64,000 bases of DNA from Nemopilema nomurai. Its lineage: Eukaryota; Cnidaria; Scyphozoa; Rhizostomeae; Rhizostomatidae. Position 1 is the stretch's first letter. Every line of letters begins with the position of its first letter. Shown here piece by piece: positions 25,901 to 40,900 of this stretch. The translations under genes were made by a program, and so were the position numbers. The stretch covers positions 3,445,442 through 3,509,441 of the forward strand of contig ML133454.1 in the NCBI GenBank assembly GCA_003864495.1, in the 5' to 3' direction. The notes beneath the pieces are model-generated. The model had not been told where the DNA came from. It worked only from the letters and a program-made list of their open reading frames with translations, and made no database searches.

Positions 25901-28900
25901 GCACCCCCTGAGCCTCCTTCTGAACCAAAACTGTATCCAGGTTGACAGACTTCGGCGTACCTGAAACGCAAATTCAATCAACGTCAGGCTCGTTTCTCGG
26001 TGACAACCTTTTGTAACAGAATGATCTTCCTAACAATTTCTCTTTTGCATCAATCTTCCGATCTTAATTTTGTAACAATCTCCCTAAATGTAAAAAAAAC
26101 ATCGTACCAATTCTTAGTAGCTTCTTCCGCAGTCATTTCGTCTCCCTTCTGACTGGAACACTTCATTGCCAGATTCTCTCCGTAGTCCGTCTGCGCATGC
26201 TGCAATGTTCCCATGTCAGCTAGTTTCTTCGCGTATTCTTCTGCTTCCTTGGACATTCCTTCATCAAGAGTCATGTCTGGGGCACCGTGGATTTTCCTAA
26301 ACATGTTGTGGGCGTTAAGGCCTCTGTCCCCGAAACTTCCCCCTCCACCTGCATTTCCGCCACCATTTCCGCCACCATCTCCGCCACCATCTCCGCCACC
26401 ATCTCCGCCACCATCTCCGCCTCCACCTTGATCTCCGCCTGAATCGCCGCCAGCGCCTGAATCGCCGCCACCATCTTGTCCATCGCTGTTTCCTGCATCA
26501 CCCTGGCCACCTTGACCATCCCCATCTCCTCCTACCGTGAAAACAAGATCCATCTTCTGCTACATAATTCATTAAACTGAGGTGAGGCTTTGCAGGAAGA
26601 AATAAGTGTACCAATTTATGTTTGCCTGCATATTGCGTTAAGAAAGAGAACATAAACCTACAATTTATTAAAAAGTTTCATATTTAGCTTTTAAAAATGA
26701 AACTCCGATTGGGAAAATTGTATGAAGTGTCAAAGGCCTTGAATCAAAGCTTCAATGCGAGAGGGTATTGTCTTTCTCAAAACGTCAGTCATCATCATTT
26801 TCCTAGTGAATAAATTTTCTTAAGGGAGAAATTATGCAAGAATCACAAGAGTATAGAGAAAATGGAATGAGAATCAGACGACTAACAATTTTTAAAAAGT
26901 AGGGATGTTCCACAATTGAGCTCATTAAGTAAGAAAAAGGGAGAGCATTTGCTTCCAATTTTGATCAACTCTAACAGTCCAGGGCAGTACCATTGGCAGC
27001 GTGGACTTTCTAATTAATAAAAAGCGCAGAGATCTTCTTTGCTTAACACCCCCATCTGCCATACTGACCCCCTAGACCTCTGAAAGTGCCCGCAGCTCCG
27101 CATACAAAACCTTCTTTACCCAACAACAAAAATTGCCAACCAAATAATGCCGCCATTAATCTACCTGGAAAAAAGTCAATCCATTTCAACCCTCTTATCC
27201 ACTTAAACGTTAGACCTACGCAAAAACCTTTACCCATTCTTAACCCAAACATCTTCAACAGAATCTTTTACAAAAATATGAAGAAGATCTTATTAAAACC
27301 TCTTCGTGCCATCAAATCACACAACGAGAATTTAGAGAAGAAAAATCAGGGCATAAACTAACCCGATCCAATCGGTGCAATCATCTCATCCAATTTGCCA
27401 CAAATGTCTTGGCTAAATGAGCCTTTGTCCACGTTCTCCTTGTACTTCCCAATGAAGTTCCCTGCCTTTTTGTATCTTCCCACGACGTATGTACAGTACA
27501 TTCCGTTCTTCTCCGCATCCGCTTTGCCGATTCCAAGCACCGTACTGCCTTTCCAAACCACTTGAGTGAAATGACCGGCACCCCCAGAGCCTCCTTCTGA
27601 GCCAAAACTGTATCCAGGTTGACAGACTTCGGCGTACCTGAAACGCAAATTCAATCATCGACAGGCTCGTTTCTCGGTGACAACCTTTTGTAACAAAATG
27701 AGCAAACAAATCTCTCTAGATGTGACTACTTTCAAAACATCGTACCAATTCTTAGTAGCTTCTTCCGCAGTCATTTCGTCTCCCTTCTGACTGGAACACT
27801 TCATTGCCAGATTCTCGCCGTAGTCCGTCTGCGCATGCTGCAATGTTCCCATGTCAGCTAGTTTCTTCGCGTATTCTTCTGCTTCCTTGGACATTCCTTC
27901 ATCAAGAGTCATGTCTGGGGCACCGTGGATTTTCCTAAACATGTTGTGAGCCTTGAGGCCTCTGTCACCGAAACTTCCACCTCCACCTGCACCTCCGCCA
28001 CCATCTCCGCCACCATCTCCGCCACCATCTCCGCCACCATCTCCGCCTCCACCTTGATCTCCGCCAGCACCACCTGAATCGCCGCCACCATCTTGTCCAT
28101 CGCTGTTTCCTGCATCACCCTGGCCACCTTGACCATCCCCATCTCCTCCTACCGTGAGAAAAAGATCCATCTTCTGAAGCTCATTTCAGATTAAAAGATT
28201 GGAAGTTTTCAAGTGGCCAACTACTCCACCTCAGCCAGCTACTCTGCCAATGCCACCTACTTTGCCATCACAACAAACTTCTTCTCCACCAACTATTTCG
28301 TTCCTGTCCGGGGCTGTCGGGAAGGCAACATTGCAGGGTTTATTTTACAAAATTTGCCGACAAAGGGCGTAATTTTGGGCGTGTGCATTAGAACTTGCCA
28401 TTTCTGAGAGGTGTGTTTTTATCAGAAAGATCGCTTTCTTAGATAGTAGTTAGTAAAATCAAATCAAATTGTAGGCAGTCAGTGAATTTACAGGGGACAA
28501 AAAACTTGTTCCATCGTCCTGGCATCGCAAGCAATTATTTTCTAATGCAAACGCTCACTTACGGTGTTGCAGTAAAGCGTGAGGCTACCTTAAGGGACCG
28601 GGAAAAGTTGAAGGGTACTTCAAACAAATGTCATGGCAACCACAACAAGGCGCTTCCATAAGATTGCCTGCGATTCTGGGACGATAGAAGATGGCAGGTG
28701 GCTGAAAGCAACCGCAAACAAGCTTACTGCACATATGACCATATGAAAACCATATATGACCATATGAAAACCATATATGACCATATGAAAACCATATATG
28801 ACTATATGAAAACCATACATGACTATATGAAAACCATATATGACCATATGAAAACCATATATGACTATATGAAAACCATACATGACTATATGAAAACCAT

Positions 28901-31900
28901 ATATGACTATATGAAAACCATACATGACTATATGAAAACCATATATGACCATATGAAAACCATATATGACTATATGAAAACCATACATGACTATATGAAA
29001 ACCGTATATGACTTTATGAAAACCAAGCTAAATCGCCTCCAGGGGCGCAGTGGGAGTTAATATTGGGGGTGGGGGTGGTCAAAGCTGTAAATTCACGATA
29101 AAACTATGATTTTTCCGACTGCACTATACTTTCAAACAGACTTCTCTAAATACGTTCCTTCGAGAATGTTTGAACAACCCATGCTGCATATACTGCGATG
29201 CTTGATACTAAATTATAGCAAATGCATCTGCAAATCAAGCCAAAATGAATCACATGAACCAACTTGTAAACGAGAAGAAAATTTTCCAATTACCCGAAAC
29301 GACCGAATTTTCTATAACACCTCAAAGCTTAACAGTAGCATTTGTTCTAAAATACTTACCAAATATAAATCGCTATAAACAAAAGAACAACTTTTTATGA
29401 ATTTACCAGAGACCGCGGGACGTAATAAAAGTGAAGGGGCCGGAACCAATACATTTTGGGGGAAAACGGGTTGGGGTTGTGGCGCGAATTTTAGCGTGAG
29501 GCATCAAAAATAGTTTGGCATCACAAGTTCTCAAAGGTCGGCCACTCGGTAGGCGAAAGAGGAAATTTAGCGTTTAAATGTGTTCTGAGACCCCTAAAAC
29601 AATTATATTTTCTCCTGATCGCCTTTTATTCATTGATGCTACTAAAAAGTCCAGGTTTAAGGTTTCTTTTGCTGAAAAATGCTTTTTCTGAGGGGGGGGG
29701 GGTGTTAACCACCCATAACACCTCCAAGTCGCGACAGCCCTGCCTCCGCCATCAACTCTGCTACAATCAGCAACATTTTCTCCACCAGCTCCTACTTCTA
29801 AACCAACGCCAAATACGCCATACGTAAAACTCCCATATTCTAAGCTTAAGTAGCCAACCGAATCAGGCCACGTTCAATGTATTCATCTATTTCAACATTA
29901 TTTGTCACATAAATGTTGATTGAATAAACATGCTCTTAGAGTAGCATATATGATCAGCTCAAACTGTCAGTTTTCATTTACAGAAAAAATCTAATCTTGC
30001 AAACGGTTGAAACCTGGCTTTTCTTCGGCGATCAGTTTAAAACTATGAAAGTTTCTCAAAATTGAATATCTTTAGCCATCAAGTCAATACGACGCAACCA
30101 TCATAATTTATAAATAGTTTCTAGGTAATCAGTTTTGACTGATCATATAGCAGTGATTCTTAACATTGGCATCCTAAACGAATGACCTTCAAGTACCGAT
30201 ATCGGAAAAGTAAATAAGCTGACCCTGAAACAAAACAATAACACATGACAATTTAGACTTTGCAAGTTTGAAGGAAGACTAGAATGCTTCGAGCAAAGTA
30301 GAATAGAAACAGGAAACCCGAACTAAGCTCTCAAACATTGGTAGGAAAACGGCAAGATTCAAAACTGCTTATGCAAATTAAAGGGCTACACAATATTTCA
30401 CTGCAACTCAAAAACCAAAAGGGAAAAGTGCATTGATAACAGTCACATACCAGATCCAATGTTAGCAATCATCTCATCCAATTTGCCACAAATGTCTTGG
30501 CTAAATGAGCCTTTGTCCACGTTCTCCTTGTACTTCCCAATGAAGTTCCCTGCCTTTTTGTATCTTCCCACAACGTATGTACAGTACATTCCGTTCTTCT
30601 CCGCATCCGCTTTGCCGATTCCAAGCACCGTACTGCCTTTCCAAACCACTTGAGTGAAATGACCGGCACCCCCAGAGCCTCCTTCTGAACCAAAACTGTA
30701 TCCAGGTTGACAGACTTCGGCGTACCTGAAACGCAAATTCAATCATCGTCAGGCTAGTTTCTCGGTGACATCCTTGGCTAACAAAATGAGCAAACAAATC
30801 TCTCTAGATGTGACTACTTTCGAAACATCGTACCAGTTTCTGGTCGCTTCTTCCGCAGACATTTCGTCTTCCTTCTGACTGGAACACTTCATTGCCAGAT
30901 TCTCTCCGTAGTCCGTCTGCGCATGCTGCAATGTTCCCATGTCAGCTAGTTTCTTTGCGTATTCTTCTGCTTCCTTGGACATTCCTTCATCAAGAGTCAT
31001 GTCTGGGGCACCGTGGATTTTCCTAAACATGTTGTGAGCTTTTAGGCCGTTTTCTGCGAAGTTTCCTCCTCCTCCTGAGCCACCACCGTTATCACCACCC
31101 ATGAATTTGTGAGTTGATTGGCCCTTTTGAAGCTTGGTATTTTTAGAATTTTTACCAAATTGTTTGGATTCGGCAGCAGCTGGCAATTCAAATAAAATTC
31201 CTAGCTCTTGAATTTTCAAGTCTCAAGCGATCATAAACTTAACACCAAAATTTACTGCTTTAAATGGATGGAAAGAAAGCCCTCTCCTCTGCAATGGTCT
31301 TAGAGCTATTGAAAATATTTCTCGTTATAAAACAAGTGGTGGACGGATGAAGAATCTTCTTCCAGCTATCAGCTCTTCGAATTAGGCTGAATTGACCAAA
31401 ATCCAGCACAAAATCTCTTCTAGAATACTCCTAGATGGTATCGATGGGATATAGACATACTTAGAGGCGTACCTTTTTGTCCAACGCTCTTGTGTTTTCC
31501 GGATGAATTTCCCTTTGGCTTTCCAGCCTTGAAGTTTTGAATTCCTTTGTGAAGCTTACTCAGAGTGTTGCCTTTTTGGGTCTTACCAGACTTAGAGCCA
31601 CCTGTTAAAACATTATTTCGTTCCTTTACTAGATGGTAACATTTAAACACTGATTTTATGAAATGGGTATCATTGTAAGCTCCAAACACCATGATTGATA
31701 GTAGGTAAGTTATGTTAATGAGTTATTTTCTTTCACTAAAAACATGGCAGAAAACTGCCAAAGTAAATCGGTCAATTTTTCCAGATATTTCAACAACAGC
31801 TACTGGAAAAGAGTTTGAATGCGAGAACTTTGAAACAAAGAATTCGACAAATAAGAAAATCTGCTAAGTGGCATTTCTCAGAATATGCCAACAAAATCGA

Positions 31901-34900
31901 TCGAAAAAAGATGAGTGGGAAGAGAAGCCCGTAGAAGGTATTTAAATGATGATTGAATTCGCCTTAGAACTTAATATGCAGCTAAACATGCATTCATAAC
32001 AAATAGAAAAGATCACAATCTGGTTGAGTGAATAAGTAGCATCAAAAGTGCTCATTTAGGTTGATTTTCCGGAACAGTTACTGAGTTAGGCTCTCAAATA
32101 CACAGCAATTTCCAAAAGATTATCCAAGAGTGGAAAAAACACATTTTCAAAACTACGAGCATTTACCACATTACAATAGCAATACGAGAAACCGACGACC
32201 TTCAAATTGCATAGGAAAATTGAAATCTGTACATATACTAGAATGAATCAATGCAACTTAAATCATCATATTATCCAAGGAGAGCGCAAAAGGATAGTAT
32301 TCAAATAACAGTTTGAGGAATGAATACGGCAGAAAAACTAACCAGATCCAATGTTAGCAATCATCTCATCCAATTTGCCACAAATGTCTTGGCTAAATGA
32401 GCCTTTGTCCACGTTCTCCTTGTACTTTCCAATGAAGTTCCCTGCCTTTTTGTATCTTCCCACAACGTATGTACAGTACATTCCGTTTTTCTCAGCATCC
32501 GCTTTGCCGATTCCAAGCACCGTACTGCCTTTCCAAACCACTTGAGTGAAATGGCCGGCACCCCCAGAGCCTCCTTCTGAGCCAAAACTGTATCCAGGTT
32601 GACAGACTTCGGCGTACCTGAAACGCAAATTCAATCATCGACAGGCTAGTTTCTCGGTGACAACCTTTTGTAACAAAATGAGCAAACAAATCTCGCTAGA
32701 TGTGACTACTTTCGAAACATCGTACCAGTTTCTGGTCGCTTCTTCCGCAGACATTTCGTCTTCCTTCTGACTGGAACACTTCATTGCCAGATTCTCTCCG
32801 TAGTCCGTCTGCGCATGCTGCAATGTTCCCATGTCAGCTAGTTTCTTCGCGTATTCTTCTGCTTCCTTGGACATTCCTTCATCCAGAGTCATGTCTGGGG
32901 CACCGTGGATTTTCCTAAACATGTTGTGAGCTTTTAGGCCGTTTTCTGCGAAGTTTCCTCCTCCCCCTGAGCCACCATCGGAGCCAAAAAACTTTGCCTT
33001 GTCGGCCTGACCCTTTCTTTCGTCCGTTGACTCTCCATCCTTTGATGCAAACTTCGGAGATCCTGAATCGAAATGACAACAGAAACTTGCTTAGCTCCAC
33101 ACATACAGTAATTGGTAATTACGTCAAGATGCAGGGACCCTTCAAATTGAAAAATGCATCAAGGACAAACAGGTAAAGAAAACAAATACTGAATACAGAC
33201 AGCTGCAAAGCAAAAATTTCACAAGTATGAAATTTCCTGGGACAAAATCAGTTATAGAATGAAACAAAATCCTAGATGGAGCATGTCCTAAAAAGAATAA
33301 ATAACGTCTCCAAGAATTCCTTGGCAGACGTAGGGAAAGAAAGTATACAACAAGGTGAAATATCGGAAGAAAGTTCAGGCAAAGCACAATAAAGCAACTA
33401 ACCATTGGGACCTTCACCAAGCGAGACGCTGGCAAATTCCTTATCTTTCGCAGAAGATTGCTTGCTTTTACTGCCACCTTCAACAAATACACTAAATCTT
33501 GATATCACCGGATTTTCACAACAGTACATGTGAAGGACAATCTACCTTCAACGATCAATTACCATTTGAAAGGGAGAATGAGTTTCAAGTTCAGATGCCA
33601 AGAAGGATATGTGCATTGCAACAGTGTCATTGCATAACATAACATCACCAACAAAATTTACGTTCGACAAAGCTGTCTTTAGAGGAAAGGATATTCTGAA
33701 AACTGTAATCCACTATTTTCCCGATAAATTCAGTGCCCATTCAGTTAGAGACATGAACTTTCTACCAATTACCTGGAAACTTAAAGCCTTGTTGTAAACA
33801 CTTCCAGATAAATAATACCTGATCATTTAGATTTTGCAAGCGTGAAGGAAGACTAGAATGCTTCGGGCAAAGTAGTATAGAAACAGGAAACCCGAACTAA
33901 GCTCTCAAACATTGATAGCAAAACGGCAAGATTTAAAACTGCTTATGCAAATTAAAGGGGTACACAATATTTCACTGCAACTCAAAAACGAAAAGGGAAA
34001 AGTGCATTGATAACAGTCACATACCAGATCCAATGTTAGCAATCATCTCATCCAATTTGCCACAAATGTCTTGGCTAAATGAGCCTTTGTCCACGTTCTC
34101 CTTGTACTTCCCAATGAAGTTCCCTGCCTTTTTGTATCTTCCCACAACGTATGTACAGTACATTCCGTTCTTCTCAGCATTCGCTTTGCCGATTCCAAGC
34201 ACCGTACTGCCTTTCCAAACCACTTGAGTGAAATGACCGGCACCCCCAGAGCCTCCTTCTGAGCCAAAACTGTATCCAGGTTGACAGACTTCGGCGTACC
34301 TGAAACGCAAATTCAATCATCGACAGGCTAGTTTCTCGGTGACAACCTTTTGTAACAAAATGAGCAAACAAATCTCGCTAGATGTGACTACTTTCGAAAC
34401 ATCGTACCAGTTTCTGGTCGCTTCTTCCGCAGACATTTCGTCTTCCTTCTGACTGGAACACTTCATTGCCAGATTCTCTCCGTAGTCCGTCTGCGCATGC
34501 TGCAATGTTCCCATGTCAGCTAGTTTCTTCGCGTATTCTTCTGCTTCCTTGGACATTCCTTCATCAAGAGTCATGTCTGGGGCACCGTGGATTTTCCTAA
34601 ACATGTTGTGAGCTTTCAGGCCGTTTTCTGCGAAGTTTCCTCCTCCCCCTGAGCCACCATCGGAGCCAAAAAACTTTGCCTTGTCGGCCTGACCCTTTCT
34701 TTCGTCCGTTGACTCTCCATCCTTTGATGCAAACTTCGGAGATCCTGAATCGAAATGACAACAGAAACTTGCTTAGCTCCACACATACAGTAATTGGTAA
34801 TTACGTCAAGATGCAGGGACCCTTCAAATTGAAAAATGCATCAACGACAAACAGGTAGAGAAAACAAATACTGCAGACAAACAGCTGCAAAGCAAAAATT

Positions 34901-37900
34901 TCGCAACTGGGATTAAATTCCCTAGGACAAAACCAATTAAAGAATGAAACAAAATCCTGGAGGCAGCTCGCCCTAAAAAAGAAATAATCAATTCTGCAAG
35001 GATTCCTTGGCAGAAGTAGGGAAACAAAGTCCATGACAACGTGAAATATCGGAAGAAAGTTCAGGCAAAGCACAATAAAGCAACTAACCATTGGGACCTT
35101 CACCAAGCGAGACGCTGGCAAATTCCTTATGTTTCGCAGAAGATTGCTTGCTTTTACTGCCACCTTCAACAAATACACTAAATGTTGATATCACCAGATT
35201 TTCACAACAGTACATGTGAAGGACAATCTACCTTCAACGATCAATTAGCATTTAAAAGGGAGAAAGAGTTTCAAGTTCAGATGCCAAGAAGGATATGTGC
35301 ATTGCAACAGTGTCATTGAAAAACATAACATCACCAACAAAAATTGAGTTCGACAAAGCTGTTTTTAGAGGAGAGGATATACAGAAAACTGTTATCAACT
35401 ATTTTCCCGATAAAATTCAGTGCCATTCAAGGTAGGGACATGAACATTGTCCTAATTTTTTGGAAACTTAAAGCCCTGTTGTAAACACTTCCAGATAAAT
35501 AATACCTGATCATTTAGATTTTGAAGGGGTGAAGGAAGACTAGAATGCTTCGGGCAAAGTAGTATAGAAACAGGAAACCCTAACTAAGATCTCAAACATT
35601 GGTAGCAAAACGGCAAGATTCAAAACTGCTTAAGAAAACGAAGAGCTACGCAACATTTCACCGCAACTCAAAAACGAAAAGGGAAAAGTGCATTGATAAC
35701 AGTCACATACCAGATCCAATGTTAGCAATCATCTCATCCAATTTGCCACAAATGTCTTGGCTAAATGAGCCTTTGTCCACGTTCTCCTTGTACTTCCCAA
35801 TGAAGTTCCCTGCCTTTTTGTATCTTCCCACAACGTATGTACAGTACATTCCGTTCTTCTCAGCATTCGCTTTGCCGATTCCAAGCACCGTACTGCCTTT
35901 CCAAACCACTTGAGTGAAATGACCGGCACCCCCAGAGCCTCCTTCTGAGCCAAAACTGTATCCAGGTTGACAGACTTCGGCGTACCTGAAACGCAAATTC
36001 AATCATCGTCAGGCTAGTTTCTCGGGGACAACCTTTTGTAACAAAAGGAGCAAAAAAAATCTCGCTACATGTGACTACTTTCGAAACATCGTACCAGTTT
36101 CTGGTCGCTTCTTCCGCAGACATTTCGTCTTCCTTCTGACTGGAACACTTCATTGCCAGATTCTCTCCGTAGTCCGTCTGCGCATGCTGCAATGTTCCCA
36201 TGTCAGCTAGTTTCTTTGCGTATTCTTCTGCTTCCTTGGACATTCCTTCATCAAGAGTCATGTCTGGGGCACCGTGGATTTTCCTAAACATGTTGTGAGC
36301 CTTCAGGCCGTTTTCTGCGAAGCTTCCTCCTCCTCCTGAGCCACCACCGTTATCACCACCCATGAATTTGTGAGTTGATTGGCCCTTTTGAAGCTTGGTA
36401 TTATTAGAATTTTTACCAAATTGTTTTGATTCGGCAGCAGCTGGAAATTCAAAGAAAATTCCTAGCTCTTGAAAATCCCTAGTCTCAAGCAATCATAAAC
36501 TTAACACCAAAATTTACTGCTTTAAATGGATGGAAAGAAAGCTCTCTCCTCTGCAACGGTCTTAGAGCTATTGAAAATCTTTCTCGTTATAAAACAAGTG
36601 GTGGACGGATGAAGAATCTTCTTCCAGCTATCAGCTCTTCGAATTAGGCTGAATTGACCAAAATCCAGCACAAAATCTCTTCTAGAATACTCCTAGATGG
36701 TATCGATGGGATATAGACATACTTAGAGGCGTACCTTTTTGTCCAACGCTCTTGTGTTTTCCGGATGAATTTCCCTTTGGCTTTCCAGCCTTGAAGTTTT
36801 GAATTCCTTTGTGAAGCTTACTCAGAGTGTTGCCTTTTTGGGTCTTACCAGACTTAGAGCCACCTGTTAAAACATTATTTCGTTCCTTTACTAGATGGTA
36901 ACATTTAAACACTGACTTTATGAAATGGGTATCATTGTAAGCTCCAAACACCATGATTGATAGTAGGTAAGTTATGTTAATGAGTTATTTTCTTTCACTA
37001 AAAACATGGCAGAAAACTGCCAAAGTAAATCGGTCAATTTTTCCAGATATTTCAACAACAGCTATTGGAAAAGAGTTTGAATGCGAGAACTTTGAAACAA
37101 AGAATTCGACAAATAAGAAAATCTGCTAAGTGGCATTTCTCAGAATATGCCAACAAAATCGATCGAAAAAAGATGAGTGGGAAGAGAAGCCCGTAGAAGG
37201 TATTTAAATGATGATTGAATTCGCCTTAGAACTTAATATGCAGCTAAACATGCATTCATAACAAATGGAAAAGATCACAATCTGGTTGAGTGAATAAGTA
37301 GCATCAAAAGTGCTCATTTAGGTTGATTTTCCGGAACAGTTACTGAGTTAGGCTCTCAAATACACAGCAATTTCCAAAAGATTATCCAAGAGTGGAAAAA
37401 ACACATTTTCAAAACTACGAGCATTCACCACATTACAATAGCAATACGAGAAACCGACGACCTTCAAATTGCATAGGAAAATTGAAATCTGTACATATAC
37501 TAGAATGAATCAATGCAACTTAAATCATCATATTATCCAAGGAGAGCGCAAAAGGATAGTATTCAAATAACAGTTTGAGGAATGAATACGGCAGAAAAAC
37601 TAACCAGATCCAATGTTAGCAATCATCTCATCCAATTTGCCACAAATGTCTTGGCTAAATGAGCCTTTGTCCACGTTCTCCTTGTACTTTCCAATGAAGT
37701 TCCCTGCCTTTTTGTATCTTCCCACAACGTATGTACAGTACATTCCGTTTTTCTCAGCATCCGCTTTGCCGATTCCAAGCACCGTACTGCCTTTCCAAAC
37801 CACTTGAGTGAAATGACCGGCACCCCCAGAGCCTCCTTCTGAGCCAAAACTGTATCCAGGTTGACAGACTTCGGCGTACCTGAAACGCAAATTCAATCAT

Positions 37901-40900
37901 CGACAGGCTAGTTTCTCGGTGACAACCTTTTGTAACAAAATGAGCAAACAAATCTCGCTAGATGTGACTACTTTCGAAACATCGTACCAGTTTCTGGTCG
38001 CTTCTTCCGCAGACATTTCGTCTTCCTTCTGACTGGAACACTTCATTGCCAGATTCTCTCCGTAGTCCGTCTGCGCATGCTGCAATGTTCCCATGTCAGC
38101 TAGTTTCTTCGCGTATTCTTCTGCTTCCTTGGACATTCCTTCATCAGAGTCATGTCTGGGGCACCGTGGATTTTCCTAAACATGTTGTGAGCTTTTAGGC
38201 CGTTTTCTGCGAAGTTTCCTCCTCCCCCTGAGCCACCATCGGAGCCAAAAAACTTTGCCTTGTCGGCCTGACCCTTTCTTTCGTCCGTTGACTCTCCATC
38301 CTTTGATGCAAACTTCGGAGATCCTGAATCGAAATGACAACAGAAACTTGCTTAGCTCCACACATACAGTAATTGGTAATTACGTCAAGATGCAGGGACC
38401 CTTCAAATTGAAAAATGCATCAACGACAAACAGGTAGAGAAAACAAATACTGCAGACAAACAGCTGCAAAGCAAAAATTTCGCAACTGGGATTAAATTCC
38501 CTAGGACAAAACCAATTAAAGAATGAAACAAAATCCTGGAGGCAGCTCGCCCTAAAAAAGAAATAATCAATTCTGCAAGGATTCCTTGGCAGAAGTAGGG
38601 AAACAAAGTCCATGACAACGTGAAATATCGGAAGAAAGTTCAGGCAAAGCACAATAAAGCAACTAACCATTGGGACCTTCACCAAGCGAGACGCTGGCAA
38701 ATTCCTTATGTTTCGCAGAAGATTGCTTGCTTTTACTGCCACCTTCAACAAATACACTAAATGTTGATATCACCAGATTTTCACAACAGTACATGTGAAG
38801 GACAATCTACCTTCAACGATCAATTAGCATTTAAAAGGGAGAAAGAGTTTCAAGTTCAGATGCCAAGAAGGATATGTGCATTGCAACAGTGTCATTGAAA
38901 AACATAACATCACCAACAAAAATTGAGTTCGACAAAGCTGTTTTTAGAGGAGAGGATATACAGAAAACTGTTATCAACTATTTTCCCGATAAAATTCAGT
39001 GCCCATTCAGGTAGGGACATGAACATTGTCCTAATTTTTTGGAAACTTAAAGCCCTGTTGTAAACACTTCCAGATAAATAATACCTGATAATTTAGATTT
39101 TGCAGGCGTGAAGGAAGAATAGAATGCTTCGGGCAAAGTAGTATATAAACTAAAAACCCGAACAAGGCTTTCAAACATTGGTAGGAAAACGGCAAGATTC
39201 AAAACTTCTTATGCAAATTAAAGGGCTACAGAACATTTCGCTGCAACTCAAAAACGAAAAGGGAAAAATGATAGAAGTCACATACCAGCTCCAATTGGTG
39301 CAATCATCTCATCCAATTTGCCACAAATGTCTTGGCTAAATGAGCCTTTGTCCACGTTCTCCTTGTACTTCCCAATGAAGTTCCCTGCCTTTTTGTATCT
39401 TCCCACAACGTATGTACAGTACATTCCGTTCTTCTGCGCATCCGCTTTGCCGATTCCAAGCACCGTACTGCCTTTCCAAACCACTTGAGTGAAATGACCG
39501 GCACCCCCAGAGCCTCCTTCTGAGCCAAAACTGTATCCAGGTTGACAGACTTCGGCGTACCTGAAACGCAAATTCAATCATCGACAGGCTAGTTTCTCGG
39601 GGACAACCTTTTGTAACAAAATGAGCAAACAAATCTCGCTAGATGTGACTACTTTCGAAACATCGTACCAGTTTCTGGTCGCTTCTTCCGCAGACATTTC
39701 GTCTTCCTTCTGACTGGAACACTTCATTGCCAGATTCTCTCCGTAGTCCGTCTGCGCATGCTGCAATGTTCCCATGTCAGCTAGTTTCTTCGCGTATTCT
39801 TCTGCTTCCTTGGACATTCCTTCATCAAGAGTCATGTCTGGGGCACCGTGGATTTTCCTAAACATGTTGTGAGCCTTGAGGCCTCTGTCACCGAAACTTC
39901 CACCTCCACCTGCACCTCCACCTGCACCTCCGCCACCATCTCCGCCACCATCTCCGCCAGCATCTCCGCCTCCACCTTGATCTCCGCCTCCACCTTGATC
40001 TCCGCCTTGATCTCCGGCAGCGCCACCTGAATCTCCGCCACCATCTTGTCCATCGCTGTTTTCTGCACCACCCTGGCCACCTTGACCATCCCCATCTCCT
40101 CCTACCGTGAAAACAAGATCCATCTTCTGAAGCTTATTTCAGATTAAAAAATTGGAAGCTTTTATGCCGCCATTTTTTCCGCCACCAAAACCTACTCCGC
40201 CTCAACCAGCTACTCCGCCACCGTCACCCACTTCCTCTTCACCAGCTCCGACTTCAAAGGCAAGACCACTTAAACCTTATGCAGCATTACCCACTCGTAA
40301 GCATAACGAGCTAACTGAACCATGCTGTGATTGATGTTTGAAAATTTAAGCGTTCACCTATTCTAACATTTTTTCACACAAATGTTGATTGAATAAACAT
40401 GTCCTTAGAGTAGCATATATGATCAGCTCAAACTGTCAGTTTTCATTTACAGAACAAATCTAATTTTATAAACGGTTAAAACCTGGCGTTTCTTTGTGGG
40501 TGAGTTTAAAACTATGAACCTTTCTCGAAGTTGAACACCTTCAACCTCAGGTCAATATGAAGCGGCAAACATTATTTTAAAACAATGCACCTGTTTTTCG
40601 ATTCATGTACTCTCACCAATAAAAAAACTGCACTTTGCACAAATACGATGTAGAGGAATCCTTTTTTGAAAAAACTGGCACAGAGAAGAGCATCGAGAAG
40701 GCAGACTATTTTGCCAGCATAAAGAAGGAAGACCTTAATTTGTGGGAAGTTATATCCAGTCTGTACAAGGATCACAAGGGAAAGAATAGCAGTCTGAAGA
40801 AGAACCAAGCAGAGAGCTCACAATTGACTGTACTTGTCTTTGAAGTCATGGTTCAACCCATGAAGTTCTTTCGTTCCATTTTGAAGTTTTCGTTTTTTAC

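Larger units (their letters stand above)
30300..39600. repeat. Three-module block duplication (offset about 5.26 kb)
   Basis: Domains 16-15-14B (about 30.3-34.3 kb) match domains 13-12-11B (about 35.6-39.6 kb) at offsets of 5260-5265 bp, exons and introns included. Within it, the segment about 34.4-35.5 kb also matches 38.0-39.1 kb at an offset of 3579 bp, more closely than the 5.26-kb partner, so the block is a mosaic. Confidence 0.8.

Noticed and set aside
28620..29060. Opposed 120-codon frames over the 21-bp repeat
   Set aside because: An artefact of a repeat length divisible by three without stop codons; located in an intron.
35860..36492. A 210-codon frame spanning domain 13 exon A, intron and part of exon B
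   Set aside because: The intron is open by chance; the usual splice sites are present and the read-through reads exon B in the wrong frame.
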